A stretch of 64,000 nt of DNA from CAWJPW01 sp963844845 (GCA_963844845.1 CAWJPW010000011.1:186001-250000), one strand, 5' to 3'. Shown: positions 44,576-53,873, counted from the stretch's first letter. Translations and numbers: made by a program. Notes: generated by a model not told the origin, from the sequence alone.

Positions 44576-45634
44576 TCAGGCCACCGTCACCTCGCTGCAG
44601 AGGTAGACGTCCTGGATGGCATGGAAGAGGCGCACCCCGTCTGCCATGGGCTTCTGGAACGTCTTGCGGCCCGAGATGAGGCCGGTGCCGCCGGCGCGCT
44701 TGTTGATGACCGCCGTGATCACCGCCTGCTCGAGGTCGCCCGCGCCCTTCGACCCGCCGCCGGAGTTGATGAGCCCGGCGCGGCCCATGTAGCAGTTCAC
44801 CACCTGCCAGCGGGTCCACTCGATGGGGTTGTCGGGCACGAGCTTGTCGTACACCAGCTTGCTGGTGCGCCCGAACTCCAGGGCCGGGTAGCCGCCGTTG
44901 AGCTCGGCCTGCTTCTGCTTGATGATGTCGGCCTCGATGGTGACGCCCAGGTGATTGGCCTGACCGGTGAGGTCGGCAGCGGTGTGGTAGTCGACGCCGT
45001 CCTTCTTGAAGGCAGGGTTGCGCAGGTAACACCAGAGGACCGTGAAGAGCCCGAGCTCGTGGGCCCTGTGGAATGCCTCGGAAACCTCGATGATCTGCCG
45101 GCGCGACTCCTCGGAGCCGAAGTAGATGGTGGCGCCGACACCCACCGCGCCCAGCTCGAAGGCCTGCTCCACCGCCGCGAACATGGTCTGGTCGTAGATC
45201 GGAGGGTAGGTGAGTAGCTCGTTGTGGTTGATCTTCACGATGAACGGGATCCGGTGTGCGTACTGGCGCGACACCGCGCCGAGCACGCCCAGCGTCGAGG
45301 CGACCGCGTTGCAACCGCCCTCGATGGCGAGGCGGACGATGTTCTCGGGGTCGAAGTACACGGGGTTGGGGGCGAAGGAGGCCGCCCCGGAGTGCTCGAT
45401 CCCCTGGTCCACCGGCAGGATGGACAGATACCCCGTGCCCCCGAGCCGCCCGGTGTTGCGCATGAGGGCGAGGTTGCGCATGACCACCGGAGAGCGGTCG
45501 GACACGCCCACCACCCGGTCCAGGAAGTCGGGTCCGGGGAGGTGGAGCTGGTCCTTGTCGATACCCTGACAACGGTAGTCGAGCAGGTCCGCACGATCGT
45601 CGAGCTGCTCACGGATAGTGTCGATGGTCGCCAT
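44576..45634 (-). CDS. fbaB: Class I fructose-bisphosphate aldolase (FbaB/DhnA type)
   Basis: 352 residues. Cleaves fructose 1,6-bisphosphate by a Schiff-base mechanism. Family segments: YLSILPVDQGIEHSGAASFA, IPFIVKINHNELLTYPP, AVGVGATIYFGSEESRRQII, GVTIEADIIKQKQAELNGG (Lys of ADIIK likely forms the Schiff base), and GLINSGGGSKGAGDLEQAV with phosphate-binding glycines. Ribosome binding site GGGAGGAGATC. Single gene; the MATE gene lies upstream on the same strand, 25 bases away, but a link is not evident. Confidence 0.92.
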   Translation of the reverse strand: MATIDTIREQLDDRADLLDYRCQGIDKDQLHLPGPDFLDRVVGVSDRSPVVMRNLALMRNTGRLGGTGYLSILPVDQGIEHSGAASFAPNPVYFDPENIVRLAIEGGCNAVASTLGVLGAVSRQYAHRIPFIVKINHNELLTYPPIYDQTMFAAVEQAFELGAVGVGATIYFGSEESRRQIIEVSEAFHRAHELGLFTVLWCYLRNPAFKKDGVDYHTAADLTGQANHLGVTIEADIIKQKQAELNGGYPALEFGRTSKLVYDKLVPDNPIEWTRWQVVNCYMGRAGLINSGGGSKGAGDLEQAVITAVINKRAGGTGLISGRKTFQKPMADGVRLFHAIQDVYLCSEVTVA

Positions 45635-45659
45635 GATCTCCTCCCAAGCTGTAGGACTC

Positions 45660-47030
45660 TCATTCTAGCGGAACGCCGGATGCACTCTCCCTCGACTTCA
45701 TGGCGCGTCCGAAGAGCACGCCGAGCACGGACCCCTTGATCACCGTGGTGCCGGCGATAGCCGCCCAGATCCCGACCACGCCCCACCCCTGAGCCACCAG
45801 CAATACGGCCAGGGGAACGCGCGCGGCGGTGAACGAGATTTCCAGCGCCGCCGGGAGCCCGGTGCGGTGGGCGCCGGCAAAGGCGCCGAGCAGCACCACC
45901 TCGGCGGCCATAAAGAGCTGCGACATTCCCACCAGGAGGACGTACGTAACCCCCGCCTCCACCACCGCCGGCGCCCCGCTGAACACGCCCACCGCCCGCG
46001 ACGGGAAGGCCACCAGCAACGCCGTCACGGCGCCCACCGGCAGCGTCGTGAGGAAGAGGGTGCGCCACCCGGCCCGCCGCGCTCGTCCGACGTTGCCGGC
46101 GCCCAGGCTCTGGCCCACCAGCGTGGTCGCCGCCGCCCCCATCCCCGCACACACGAAGTAGTTCAGCACCTCGAGCTTGTGTCCGATCCCCAGGGCCGCC
46201 ACCGCGGGCGTGCCAAAGCCCGTGGTGATGCGCGTGAGGAAGATGTAGATGAGCGAGAACAGGGCACCCTCGAGTCCCAGGGGCAGTCCCACTCGTAGTG
46301 CCCGCCAGCTCACCGCCGGCGGCGTGAGAAACACCTTCGGCGACGGCCGCAGCTCGAGCTGACGGAGGATCCGCCAGCCCATGACCATGGCCACGACCCA
46401 CGACGTCACGGTGGCCAGGGCCGCTCCGGCCACGCCCAGTGCCGGAACCGGGCCGACGCCGAAGATGACCACGGGGTCCATGACGACGTTCACCGCGGCC
46501 GCCACCCCGAGCAGGCGCAGCGGCGTACGCGCATCGCCGGTGGCGCGGAAGGCCGCCGACAACCAGGCGAAGAGAAAGTAGGCGGGCATTCCGGCAAGGA
46601 TGATCTCGAGGTAGGCGGCGCCCGCGCGCGTCACCGGCTCGGCGGTCCCCATGAAGACGAAGACCTCGCGGCTGAGCACGATGCCCGCCACCGAGACCAG
46701 CAGGGAGCCCCACACCGCCAGCGACAGCCCGGCCGCAGTGGCCTGCCTCGCCCCATCGACATCACCGGCGCCCACGGCGTGGGCCAGCACCGCCCCCGAT
46801 CCCGCCGCCGCCCCCTCCCCCAGGGTCTGGGCCAGCCACATGACAAAGCCGGCGGTGGAGGCGGCCGCGATGGCCACGGGCCCCACCCGCCCCAGCCAGA
46901 AGGTGTCGACAACCAGGAAGCCGGCCTGGAGAAGGGCAGCCAACGCCGCCGGCGCCCCGAGGTGGAGGACGGCACGGTCGACGGAGCCCGAGACCATGAG
47001 CTCACGGTGGCGCAGCGCCTGCGGTGGCAT
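45660..47030 (-). CDS. MATE-family multidrug/toxin exporter
   Basis: 456 residues from the ATG at 47030; the frame extends to a GTG at 47102, but the shorter start gives the usual N-terminus (RELMVSGSVDRAVLHLGAPA). Twelve membrane helices in two six-helix halves. MATE features: DTFWLGRVGPVAIAAAS in helix 2, AWLSAAFRATGDARTPLRL, and VGQSLGAGNVGRARRAGWR in the second half. Cation-coupled drug or metabolite efflux in the inner membrane; substrate unknown. No clear ribosome binding site at either start. Confidence 0.88.
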   Translation of the reverse strand: MPPQALRHRELMVSGSVDRAVLHLGAPAALAALLQAGFLVVDTFWLGRVGPVAIAAASTAGFVMWLAQTLGEGAAAGSGAVLAHAVGAGDVDGARQATAAGLSLAVWGSLLVSVAGIVLSREVFVFMGTAEPVTRAGAAYLEIILAGMPAYFLFAWLSAAFRATGDARTPLRLLGVAAAVNVVMDPVVIFGVGPVPALGVAGAALATVTSWVVAMVMGWRILRQLELRPSPKVFLTPPAVSWRALRVGLPLGLEGALFSLIYIFLTRITTGFGTPAVAALGIGHKLEVLNYFVCAGMGAAATTLVGQSLGAGNVGRARRAGWRTLFLTTLPVGAVTALLVAFPSRAVGVFSGAPAVVEAGVTYVLLVGMSQLFMAAEVVLLGAFAGAHRTGLPAALEISFTAARVPLAVLLVAQGWGVVGIWAAIAGTTVIKGSVLGVLFGRAMKSRESASGVPLE

Positions 47031-47060
47031 TGCGCGGGAGGATAGCAGAGGGAGAGGCTC

Positions 47061-47066
47061 TACAAT
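47061..47066 (+). promoter_or_regulatory. -10 element candidate before the large membrane protein
   Basis: TACAAT, 57 bases before the ATG at 47124. No clear -35. Same hexamer as before four other genes here. Confidence 0.3.
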
Positions 47067-47123
47067 CGAGACCGTGGCTACCGTTCCTGCTCCGTTGTTC
47101 ACGCCCCCGCCAACGAACCCGGC

Positions 47124-48971
47124 ATGAGCCTCACCGAACTCGCCGCTTTTGCCGCCGGGGTGCCCCTACTCGTCCTCGTCTGGTGGGGGCTCGTGGAGAC
47201 CGGCCGGATCGCGGTCCGCATCCTGCGGCTGCAGCCGGCGCACCCCGACACCGCCCACTTCGTCGCCGGGCTCGCTCTCGTCTACCTTGCGAGCTTCGGC
47301 CTTTCGGCCGCCGGCGCCTTCCGCCCGTTACCCCTGGCCCTGATCGTCGCCGGGGCGGGGCTCGCCGCTGTGCCACGGCGCATCGGCCAACTCCGCCGAC
47401 GGCCATTCCACGTACCGGACCTGACCCCGACTCCCCTCTATCTTGCCCTCGGTCTCGTCGCGCTGACCTACCTGGTCATGACGCTCACTCCGGTGGTGCA
47501 CTACGACCTCACAGCGAACTACCTGGCGGTGGCACGAGACTTCCTCGCCAGGGGCAGCGTCGCGCCTCTCCCGGGCAACGTCCACTCCGGCACCTCGACC
47601 TTCCTGCACGTGTTCCTCGCAATCGTCCTCGCTGTGGGACGGCCCCTCAACACAAGCGTGTTCGCCCTCGCCGACCCCCACCTGTACTCCTTGGTGGTGG
47701 CTGGCGCCGTTCTTCTCACTGGCGAGCGCCTCCGCCGGCTCGCCGAGCTCGTCGTGCAACGGCAAGAGGACGCTCATGCCGCGTGGAGCTACGGGTTGCT
47801 GCTCTGGTTGGTGATGCCCCAGACCCTCCTGCTCTTCGCCCTGAAGTACACCGAGTTCATCACCACCGCCTTGGTGGTGAGCGCCGTCGTTTTGGTCCTC
47901 GAGACCGACCTCAGCGAGGCGGACTCCGCCATCCTCGGGGTCGTTCTTGGCCTGATCGTCGCCGCCAAGCTCCAGCTGGCCCCGGTGGCGCTGGCGCTCG
48001 CCCTGGTGGCGGTGTTCCGCCGGCCGCGCCACCTCCCTCATGTCGCCATCGGCGCCGTGCTACTGGCTTCGCCATCCGTCCTCCGCAGCCTTGCGGCGTA
48101 CGGCGTCCCGCTCTACCCGTACACCCCCGGCACTGGCGTGGCCGCCCACGCGGCACGGTCACTTCTCGCTGAGAACGGCGGTGGGCTTCCGGGCGGAGCC
48201 GCGGAGTTGATCGCACGTCTCGCTCATCTTGTGACCCGTCAGCCCGAGACCGGCTTCACCCTGCTCCTCGCCCTCCCAGCCGTCCTCCGCTGGCGACGCC
48301 GTCCCGGGCTGGCGGTCGTCACCCTTCTTCCGCTGGCGGCGGTAGCGGTGGCCACCACTCAGAGCGTGGCGGGGCTTCGCTGGCTCCAATACCTCGTTCC
48401 CGTCGTGCTCGTCACCGCGGGAGCCGCGTTGGCTCCGTACGTACGACGCAGCTTGTGGTGGTGGAGCCTGCTCTTGCTGGTCGCGACGTCCTCCGTCCTT
48501 GCCTTGGGTTTCACAGGGCGCGTGATCGGGCTCACCGACCACCTGCGCATGAGGAGCGCGGATTGGATCGCCCGCTTCGACAACACCTTTGCGGTGCGCC
48601 AGCGGCTCGCGGCGACCCACAGCAGAACACTTTGGGCCGGGTTCGGCGAGACGTTCTACACCTCGCTCGACGACGTGGCCACCTCGGTCCACGACGGTGC
48701 CGCCCTGGCAGCATGGCTCTCGGCACCCCGCCCCGGCGAGCTGGCACGACGGCTCACCGAGGCCGGCATCGACACTGTGGCGTGGGACCACCGCCATGAC
48801 CGCGACCTGCGCCGCAGCGAAGGCTACTGGTGGTGGGTAACCGGACCCCAGCGGGCCGTGATCCTGCGCTTCCTCGCGCAGCAGGACATCATGCTGCAGC
48901 AGGGCCGAGTCACCGTATACCGTGTTTCCGGCGAGATCACCGGCCCAGGGTCGCCACCATCACCGCCTTGA
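47124..48971 (+). CDS. Large multi-pass membrane protein, glycosyltransferase-39-like
   Basis: 615 residues with about 11-12 predicted membrane helices through residue 480 and a soluble C-terminal region of about 130. The layout, with an early loop holding an acidic residue after the first helices (TPVVHYDLTANYLAVARDFL), resembles dolichyl/undecaprenyl-phosphate-sugar-dependent membrane glycosyltransferases (GT39/83 type), but I cannot identify a specific family. Its last 35 bases overlap the end of the convergent argF. The remnant at 24874 has a vaguely similar start. Confidence 0.6.
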   Translation: MSLTELAAFAAGVPLLVLVWWGLVETGRIAVRILRLQPAHPDTAHFVAGLALVYLASFGLSAAGAFRPLPLALIVAGAGLAAVPRRIGQLRRRPFHVPDLTPTPLYLALGLVALTYLVMTLTPVVHYDLTANYLAVARDFLARGSVAPLPGNVHSGTSTFLHVFLAIVLAVGRPLNTSVFALADPHLYSLVVAGAVLLTGERLRRLAELVVQRQEDAHAAWSYGLLLWLVMPQTLLLFALKYTEFITTALVVSAVVLVLETDLSEADSAILGVVLGLIVAAKLQLAPVALALALVAVFRRPRHLPHVAIGAVLLASPSVLRSLAAYGVPLYPYTPGTGVAAHAARSLLAENGGGLPGGAAELIARLAHLVTRQPETGFTLLLALPAVLRWRRRPGLAVVTLLPLAAVAVATTQSVAGLRWLQYLVPVVLVTAGAALAPYVRRSLWWWSLLLLVATSSVLALGFTGRVIGLTDHLRMRSADWIARFDNTFAVRQRLAATHSRTLWAGFGETFYTSLDDVATSVHDGAALAAWLSAPRPGELARRLTEAGIDTVAWDHRHDRDLRRSEGYWWWVTGPQRAVILRFLAQQDIMLQQGRVTVYRVSGEITGPGSPPSPP

Positions 48972-49911
48972 TGGTGTGCACGCGGTTCTCGGCCTCGTCC
49001 CAGACTCGCGACTGCTGACCCTCGAAGACCTGGTCCTCGACCTCGCAGATCTCGGGATACTGGCGGGCCACCTCGGTCTCGAGGTTGTGGAAGGCGGGCA
49101 GGCAGTGCAGGAAGATGGTCTCGCGGCGACCGGTGGCCGCCATCAGCCGGCGCGTGATCTTGTAGGGCTTGAGCAGAGCGATACGCTCGGCGATCTTGGC
49201 CTCCTCGCCCATGGAGGCCCACACGTCGGTGTAGACGGCGTGCGCACCCTCCACGCCCTTGTCCGGCGAGTCGGTGACGGTGACCGAGGCGCCGGTTACA
49301 GCCGCGATGCCGCGCGCCTGCTCCACCAGGGCCGCGTCGGGGAGGAGGCTCGGCGGCGCCACCACGCGAACGTCCATTCCGAGCTTGGCACAGCCCACCA
49401 TGAGGGAGTTCGCCATGTTGTTGCGCCCATCGCCCACGTAGGCCAGGGCGAGCCCGTCCAGGCGCCCGAACTCCTCGCGCACGGTGAGGAGGTCGGCGAG
49501 CACCTGAGTAGGGTGCCAGGCGTCGGTGAGGCCGTTCCACACCGGGACGCCGGCATACTCCGCCAGGGTCTCCACCGTCGCATGCGCGAAGCCGCGGAAC
49601 TGGATTCCGTCGAACATGCGCCCCAGCACGCGGGCGGTGTCGGCAACGGTCTCCTTCTTGCCGAGCTGGATGTCGCCCTTGCCCAGGTACTCGGGGTGGG
49701 CGCCCTCGTCGACGCAGGCGACGGTGAAGGCGCAGCGGGTCCGGGTGGAGGGCTTCTCGAAGATAAGGGCGACGTTGGCGCCCTCGAGGACCCGACCGCG
49801 CACTCCGGCACGCTTGTTGGCCTTGACGGTGGCCGCAATGTCCAGAAGCTCGCGGAGCTCGGCCGGGGTGAAGTCGAGCAACTTGAGGAAGGAACGTCCT
49901 TTGAGGCTCAT
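48937..49911 (-). CDS. argF: Ornithine carbamoyltransferase
   Basis: 324 residues, ATG 49911 with GGAGGATCC upstream. Makes citrulline from ornithine and carbamoyl phosphate in arginine synthesis. Motifs: ALIFEKPSTRTRCAF (carbamoyl-phosphate binding), GFAHATVETLAEYAGVPVWN, NGLTDAWHPTQVLADLLT, LAYVGDGRNNMANSLMVG, IFLHCLPAFHNLETEVA with the HCLP motif, and SRVWDEAENRVHTIKAVMV. Other arg synthesis genes are not adjacent. Convergent 35-base overlap with the membrane-protein gene. Confidence 0.96.
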   Translation of the reverse strand: MSLKGRSFLKLLDFTPAELRELLDIAATVKANKRAGVRGRVLEGANVALIFEKPSTRTRCAFTVACVDEGAHPEYLGKGDIQLGKKETVADTARVLGRMFDGIQFRGFAHATVETLAEYAGVPVWNGLTDAWHPTQVLADLLTVREEFGRLDGLALAYVGDGRNNMANSLMVGCAKLGMDVRVVAPPSLLPDAALVEQARGIAAVTGASVTVTDSPDKGVEGAHAVYTDVWASMGEEAKIAERIALLKPYKITRRLMAATGRRETIFLHCLPAFHNLETEVARQYPEICEVEDQVFEGQQSRVWDEAENRVHTIKAVMVATLGR

Positions 49912-49993
49912 GGATCTCCTCCGAGATGATGCCTCGCCCGAACGGGCGGCGCGAAGATGGTAGCGCCCGCCGCCGACTTTTCCAAGTGAACCG

Positions 49994-50130
49994 GCCGGCA
50001 TACCGCCGGGGCACACCGGCCGCTTCGCGGCCTTTCGGCCACTCGGTCGGGCCCCGAGCGCACGCGAGCGTGCGCCGGGTCCCCTCCTCGCGTCCGGCCG
50101 TGGCTCCACCACGGCGGCGTGCCCTGACGC
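49994..50130 (-). repeat. Dispersed multi-hairpin repeat, family 2, copy B
   Basis: On the minus strand: GGGCACGCCG, stem CCGTGG-tgga-GCCACGG region, flank CCGGACGCG, a stem GCGCACGC-tc-GCGTGCGC, then GTGGCCGAAAGGCCGCGAAG with GGCCGC-gaa-GCGGCC and CCCCGGCGG. Same order and same flanks as 23290-23418 with different bases in the first two stems. Confidence 0.7.
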
Positions 50131-50289
50131 CGTCACCGCCTCGGGTACGGTGGGCCGCTGCAACCGTGCACCGACACCAATGTAGGCGCGCGACTTTCGC
50201 GCGCCACCCTTCGCGTTGCTGCGGAGTACCTCGTACAACTGAATCGCGCCCAATCAGCGGAGGAAGCCCACCACCGCCCCAAAGCACAC

Positions 50290-50435
50290 GCCCCCCGGCG
50301 GGACGTGCCGTCCTTGACGTCTTCCCTGGAGCGCACTCTCCCTTGCGGCGCGTTGGCGGGAAACGTCAAGGGGGGCAACCACGGCCCTTGGCATGCGGAG
50401 CAGTCGCCCCGAACAACCAAGCAGGCGACTCGGCG
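50290..50435 (-). repeat. Dispersed hairpin repeat, family 1, copy B
   Basis: On the minus strand it starts GCCGAGTCGCCTGC, TTGGTTGTTCGGGGC as in copy A. The core stem is CCTTGACGT-TTCCC (50370-50357 region) with GGGAA-g-ACGTCAAGG (50325-50312 region). The stem bases differ from copies A and C but still pair, and the flank GACGGCACGTCC is the same. Confidence 0.7.
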
Positions 50436-50440
50436 CAGGG

Positions 50441-50493
50441 CGCGAAGGGGGCTATGTTGCCGTCAGGCGGCTTCTGCCGTCGCCCCCTTCGCG
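50441..50493. repeat. Long hairpin
   Basis: CGCGAAGGGGGC (50441-50452) pairs perfectly with GCCCCCTTCGCG (50482-50493). Inside lies GCCGTCAGGCGGC, also present at 23059-23073. Function unknown. Confidence 0.55.
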
Positions 50494-50611
50494 AACGCGC
50501 CGACGGGCGGCGGCAAGGCCGCCGCCCGGGCGCCGGTGCCCGCAGCACCCCAAGCCACCATTCCCATGCCCCTCGCCGAAGCCCCACCCCCTCGAAGCAA
50601 AGGTCCTCCGC

Positions 50612-50708
50612 ACGACGTGCCGTCCCGAACACTTTTCCTGGAGCGCCTCCTCGTTTGCAGCGCAATCGCGGAAACAGTGTTGGGGGGCACTGACGGCCTT
50701 TGGCACCC
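50612..50708 (-). repeat. Dispersed hairpin repeat, family 1, copy C
   Basis: Core only, no 5' flank. On the minus strand: GCCGTCAGTGCCCCCC, AACACT-g-TTTCC paired with GGAAAAGTGTT, then GACGGCACGTC. Very close to the core of copy A, with the bulged G kept. Confidence 0.75.
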
Positions 50709-50770
50709 GGAAAAGCCGACCGGCCGGGGGCCTTCGTCACCTTCAAAACCACCTCTGCTATGGTGCCGGC

Positions 50771-51847
50771 GTGGCACCCTTGGACTTCTGGGTCCTTCAC
50801 CTGTCATCGGAGCTGGGTTGGCGCGGCGGCGAGCGGCAGGTCTGTCTGCTCGCCCACGGTCTCATGGCCCGCGGCCTCCAGCAGGCCGTGGCTGCCCCCG
50901 CCAGCTCGCCCCTGGCTCAGCGTGCAGCAGCGTCCGGCCTCCAGGTCCTGCTGCTCCATCCCCGCCCCGCCTTCCATCCCGCCAACCTGCTCCGCCTGGT
51001 TGCCGCCGCAAGGCGGCGACCCCACACCATCCTCCATGCCCACACCTCGCCGACTCTCGGCCTGGCTCGGCTGGTGCGGCGCCTGGCACCGGTCCGCACG
51101 ATCGTGCACACCCGGCGCGTGGCTTTCCCGGTGCGCCCGTCGGCCAAGTACCGCGATGCCGCCGACCACTACGTCGCCATCTCCCGTGCGGTGGCCGACG
51201 GACTGCTGGCGGCCGGCCTCGACCCGGCCCGCCTGGCAGTGATCCCCAGCGCCGTCGACCTGGCGCCGCTGGACGCCGCGGCGCCTGCGCCGGAGCTCTC
51301 CGGCCTGTCCCGGCCAGTGGTGGGCTGCGTCGGGCAGCTGAGCCCCGAGAAGGGCCAGACCGTGCTGGCCGCGGCCTGGCCGGCCGTGCTCGCCCGTCAT
51401 CCCTCGGCCTCCCTGGTGCTGGTGGGCGATGGCCCTCAGCACCCCACAATAAAGGCGCTGGCGCTGCAAAGCTCCGACAGGGTGCTCCTGGCGGGCTTCC
51501 GCGACGACGTCCCCGCCTGGCTCAAGGGCTTCGACGTCTACGTTCAACCCTCCCTCGCCGAGGGCCTCGGCACCTCGGTGCTGGACGCCATGGGGTGCCG
51601 TCTGCCGGTGGTCGCCAGCCGCGTTGGGGGCCTTCCGGAGGCAGTGGACGAGAGCACGGGGCTTCTGGTGCCTCCCGGAAATCCAGAAGCCCTCGCAGAC
51701 GCTATCGAGACGCTGCTCGGCGACCCGCGCCGCGCCCGGTCCCTGGGCGAGGCCGGGCGACGACGGGTGGCGGAGGCCTTTGGCGTCAAGCGAATGGTCG
51801 AGCAGTACCTCGACGTCTACCGCCAGGCGACGACAGCCGACGGCTGA
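50771..51847 (+). CDS. Glycosyltransferase family 4 (GT-B)
   Basis: 358 residues, GTG start at 50771 where family sequence begins (FWVLHLSSELGWRGGERQVC). Cytoplasmic retaining sugar transferase for surface glycans. C-terminal donor domain: VGCVGQLSPEKGQTVLAAAW, LVLVGDGPQHPTIKALAL, VYVQPSLAEGLGTSVLDAMG (the E-x7-E type motif), LPVVASRVGGLPEAVDESTG. The acceptor sugar is unknown. Convergent with the GT2 gene; only four bases separate their stops, and both lie in one small hairpin. Starts right after repeat island 2. Confidence 0.85.
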   Translation: MAPLDFWVLHLSSELGWRGGERQVCLLAHGLMARGLQQAVAAPASSPLAQRAAASGLQVLLLHPRPAFHPANLLRLVAAARRRPHTILHAHTSPTLGLARLVRRLAPVRTIVHTRRVAFPVRPSAKYRDAADHYVAISRAVADGLLAAGLDPARLAVIPSAVDLAPLDAAAPAPELSGLSRPVVGCVGQLSPEKGQTVLAAAWPAVLARHPSASLVLVGDGPQHPTIKALALQSSDRVLLAGFRDDVPAWLKGFDVYVQPSLAEGLGTSVLDAMGCRLPVVASRVGGLPEAVDESTGLLVPPGNPEALADAIETLLGDPRRARSLGEAGRRRVAEAFGVKRMVEQYLDVYRQATTADG

Positions 51848-51858
51848 GGGCTCAGCCG
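51841..51858. terminator. Hairpin spanning both convergent stop codons
   Basis: CGGCTGA-gggc-TCAGCCG, 7 perfect pairs. The left arm ends with the plus-strand TGA stop and the right arm begins with the minus-strand stop. No T run, so a weak bidirectional terminator at best. Confidence 0.35.
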
Positions 51859-52610
51859 GCTCCTCCACCCGACCGCAGCCGGCTCAGCAGCCTGTACTTG
51901 AGCCAGGTACCACGGGCGGCGGCAAGGGAGAACCGCAGACCGAGCCAGCCGCCCAGGAGGTAGCCACGCAGAAGGTAGTGGCGCACGAAGGTGAGTGCAG
52001 GCCGCACGGTCAGGTCACCGAAGTGCGAGCTCCGGCCGCGACGCGCTGCGTCCCGGGCGCCGAGCCGGGCGTAGCGGTCCTGACGCTCCCAGTAGTCGGC
52101 CCACGAGCGGTAGCTGAAGTGCTCCAGGACCCCGGCGAGGCGCCCCACCGGCCCGTCCGCCACCAGCGTCTCGTGCACCTCCCGCTCCGAAAAACGAGCC
52201 CGCCGCCGATCGTAAAGCCTCGCCGTGCGGTCCCACGCCCACGGCCAGTGACGCAGCGGAGCGTCCCCCAGGTAGTTGCGCCGCCGCACCCGGTAGGCGG
52301 CGTGGTCGGGCGCCGCCGGAAGCTGCGTTATGGCGGCGGCGAGCTCGGCGCCGACCCGCTCGTCGGCGTCGAGGGAGAGCACCCACGGATGGGCGGCCAG
52401 TGCCGCCGCGCGGTTCTTCTGCTGGCCGTAGCCCCGCCACGGCTCCACCACCACTCGCGCCCCGGCCGCCGCGGCCACCTCCGCCGTACGGTCACGGCTC
52501 TCCGAGTCGAGCACCACCACCTCGGCTGCCCAGGCGGCCGAGCGAACGGCCTCGGCAATTCGGTCCTCCTCGTTGCCGGCGATGATGGTGACGGAGATGG
52601 GCGGCGGCAT
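51852..52610 (-). CDS. Glycosyltransferase family 2, WaaE/KdtX-like
   Basis: 252 residues from ATG 52610 (frame open to 52664). GT-A fold: ISVTIIAGNEEDRIAEAVRS, VVVLDSESRDRTAEVAAAAG, QQKNRAAALAAHPWVLSLDADERV with the DAD metal motif, then RNYLGDAPLRHWPWAWDRTA and VHETLVADGPVGRL. This resembles the glucosyltransferases of lipopolysaccharide core (WaaE/LgtF group). Expected to add a sugar to lipid A core or a similar glycolipid. C-terminal basic/hydrophobic helix may bind the membrane. Confidence 0.85.
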   Translation of the reverse strand: MPPPISVTIIAGNEEDRIAEAVRSAAWAAEVVVLDSESRDRTAEVAAAAGARVVVEPWRGYGQQKNRAAALAAHPWVLSLDADERVGAELAAAITQLPAAPDHAAYRVRRRNYLGDAPLRHWPWAWDRTARLYDRRRARFSEREVHETLVADGPVGRLAGVLEHFSYRSWADYWERQDRYARLGARDAARRGRSSHFGDLTVRPALTFVRHYLLRGYLLGGWLGLRFSLAAARGTWLKYRLLSRLRSGGGAG

Positions 52611-52682
52611 CGTGTGCAGATTATCCCCCACACCGCCTCTGGCGCGAAGGCGCCCTTCCGGCAATGCGGTATCCTCGCCCCC

Positions 52683-53753
52683 GTGCGCGTGCTCCTCGTA
52701 GTCTCAGGCAACAAGTACACCGGCGCGGCGGCGGCGGCCGAGCACACGTGCCGCGCCCTGGGCGCGGTGGGAGTGGACGCCCGGCTGCTCTACGTCGCCG
52801 GCAACAACCTCCAGCAGCGCCTCGACGGCGTCGCCTGGGCCGTCCCCGGCCTCCATAAGGACCGCAGCCCGGCTCGCCTGGCCCGTAATCTGGCGACGCT
52901 GCGCAGCGAAGCGGCTGCGGCGAGCGCGGTCATTGCCCACCTCCCCCACGACCACTTCCTCTGCCTGGCCGCTCGCGTGGCCTCGCGCGCACCACTGCTG
53001 CGCAGCTACCGCAACCCGCGACACCTGCGCCGCGACCCTTACCAGCGCCTGCTCACCCGGCCCCTCGCTGCCGCGCTCCTCGCCCACTCCGAGCTCGCCC
53101 CCGCGCTGGCGGCGCTTCGGCCCGGGCTGCCACACCTCGCGCTGCCGGTTCCCCTCGAGGACCGCTTCCAGCCCGGCGGCGACGGTACTGCGTGGCGCCG
53201 GCGACTGGAGATTCCCGAGCACGTACCGGTCCTCGGCATGATCGGCAAGGTGGCGCCCGGACGCGGCTTCGACCTCCTCCTCGAGACCGCGACGCGAGCC
53301 GAGCCGAGCCCGCACGTGCTCGTCATCGGCCACGGCGAGGCCCGCCCCGCCCTGGAGGCCCTGGCCCAGAGCCTCGGCCTCGGCGGCCGTGTGCACTGGG
53401 CCGGCTACCAGGAGGACGATCTCCCGGCGCTGTACGCGGCCATCGACGTAGTGCTGGTGCCCGCCGCCGGCTCCGACCACGGCCACCGCGCCATCTCCGA
53501 GGCTCAAGGCTGCGCCCGCCCGGTGGTGGCCGCGGCGCTGCCCGGGGTGGGCGACCTCGTGGAGGACGGTCGCACCGGCCTCATCCGCGACTCCAACCCG
53601 GCCGGGTTGGCGGAGGCGGTGAGCGGCCTCCTCGGCGATACGGGCGCCCGCGTCCGAATGGGCGAAGCCGCCGCCGCGGCGGTCGCCCCGCGGCGCTTCG
53701 AGCCCGCGGGCCGCACACTGCGGGAGTTCATCGAGGAGGTCGTCCGGGGTTGA
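52683..53753 (+). CDS. Glycosyltransferase family 4 (GT-B), second
   Basis: 356 residues, GTG start at 52683 where VRVLLVVSGNKYTGAAAAAE begins. N-terminal acceptor domain, then the donor domain with VPVLGMIGKVAPGRGFDLLL, HVLVIGHGEARPALEALAQS, WAGYQEDDLPALYAAIDVVL, and SDHGHRAISEAQGCARPVVA (motif with the conserved Glu). Expected to be a cytoplasmic sugar transferase for cell-surface glycan. Divergent from the WaaE-like gene, 72 bases apart. The three transferases form a small surface-glycan cluster with no polymerase or flippase. Confidence 0.82.
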   Translation: MRVLLVVSGNKYTGAAAAAEHTCRALGAVGVDARLLYVAGNNLQQRLDGVAWAVPGLHKDRSPARLARNLATLRSEAAAASAVIAHLPHDHFLCLAARVASRAPLLRSYRNPRHLRRDPYQRLLTRPLAAALLAHSELAPALAALRPGLPHLALPVPLEDRFQPGGDGTAWRRRLEIPEHVPVLGMIGKVAPGRGFDLLLETATRAEPSPHVLVIGHGEARPALEALAQSLGLGGRVHWAGYQEDDLPALYAAIDVVLVPAAGSDHGHRAISEAQGCARPVVAAALPGVGDLVEDGRTGLIRDSNPAGLAEAVSGLLGDTGARVRMGEAAAAAVAPRRFEPAGRTLREFIEEVVRG

Positions 53754-53850
53754 GTCGTCCGGCCGCCACGCCCGTCGGGAATCCTGTGCTCCGGTAGCGT
53801 TTCAGGCCGCGGGCGGACGGCGGACCCTCATCACCTCGTCACCTCCAAGG

Positions 53851-53856
53851 TACAAT
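53851..53856 (+). promoter_or_regulatory. -10 element candidate of argS
   Basis: TACAAT ending 17 bases before the ATG; the GGAGGA ribosome site (53865-53870) would lie at the very start of the message. -35 box not evident. Confidence 0.4.
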
Positions 53857-53873
53857 CGCCGGCTGGAGGAGTC

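Larger units (their letters stand above)
49912..50770. other. Repeat island 2, no gene
   Basis: About 860 bases between argF and the glycosyltransferase. It carries three repeat copies, all minus-strand relative to island 1, plus a long hairpin. Open frames here share the peptide AESPAWLFGAT with the frames over island 1 because the DNA is repeated, not because they are genes. Confidence 0.7.

Noticed and set aside
50366..50800. 144-codon minus-strand open frame in repeat island 2, sharing the peptide AESPAWLFGAT with island 1
   Set aside because: The shared peptide reflects the shared DNA repeat; copies carry indels that change frame, so not a conserved protein.
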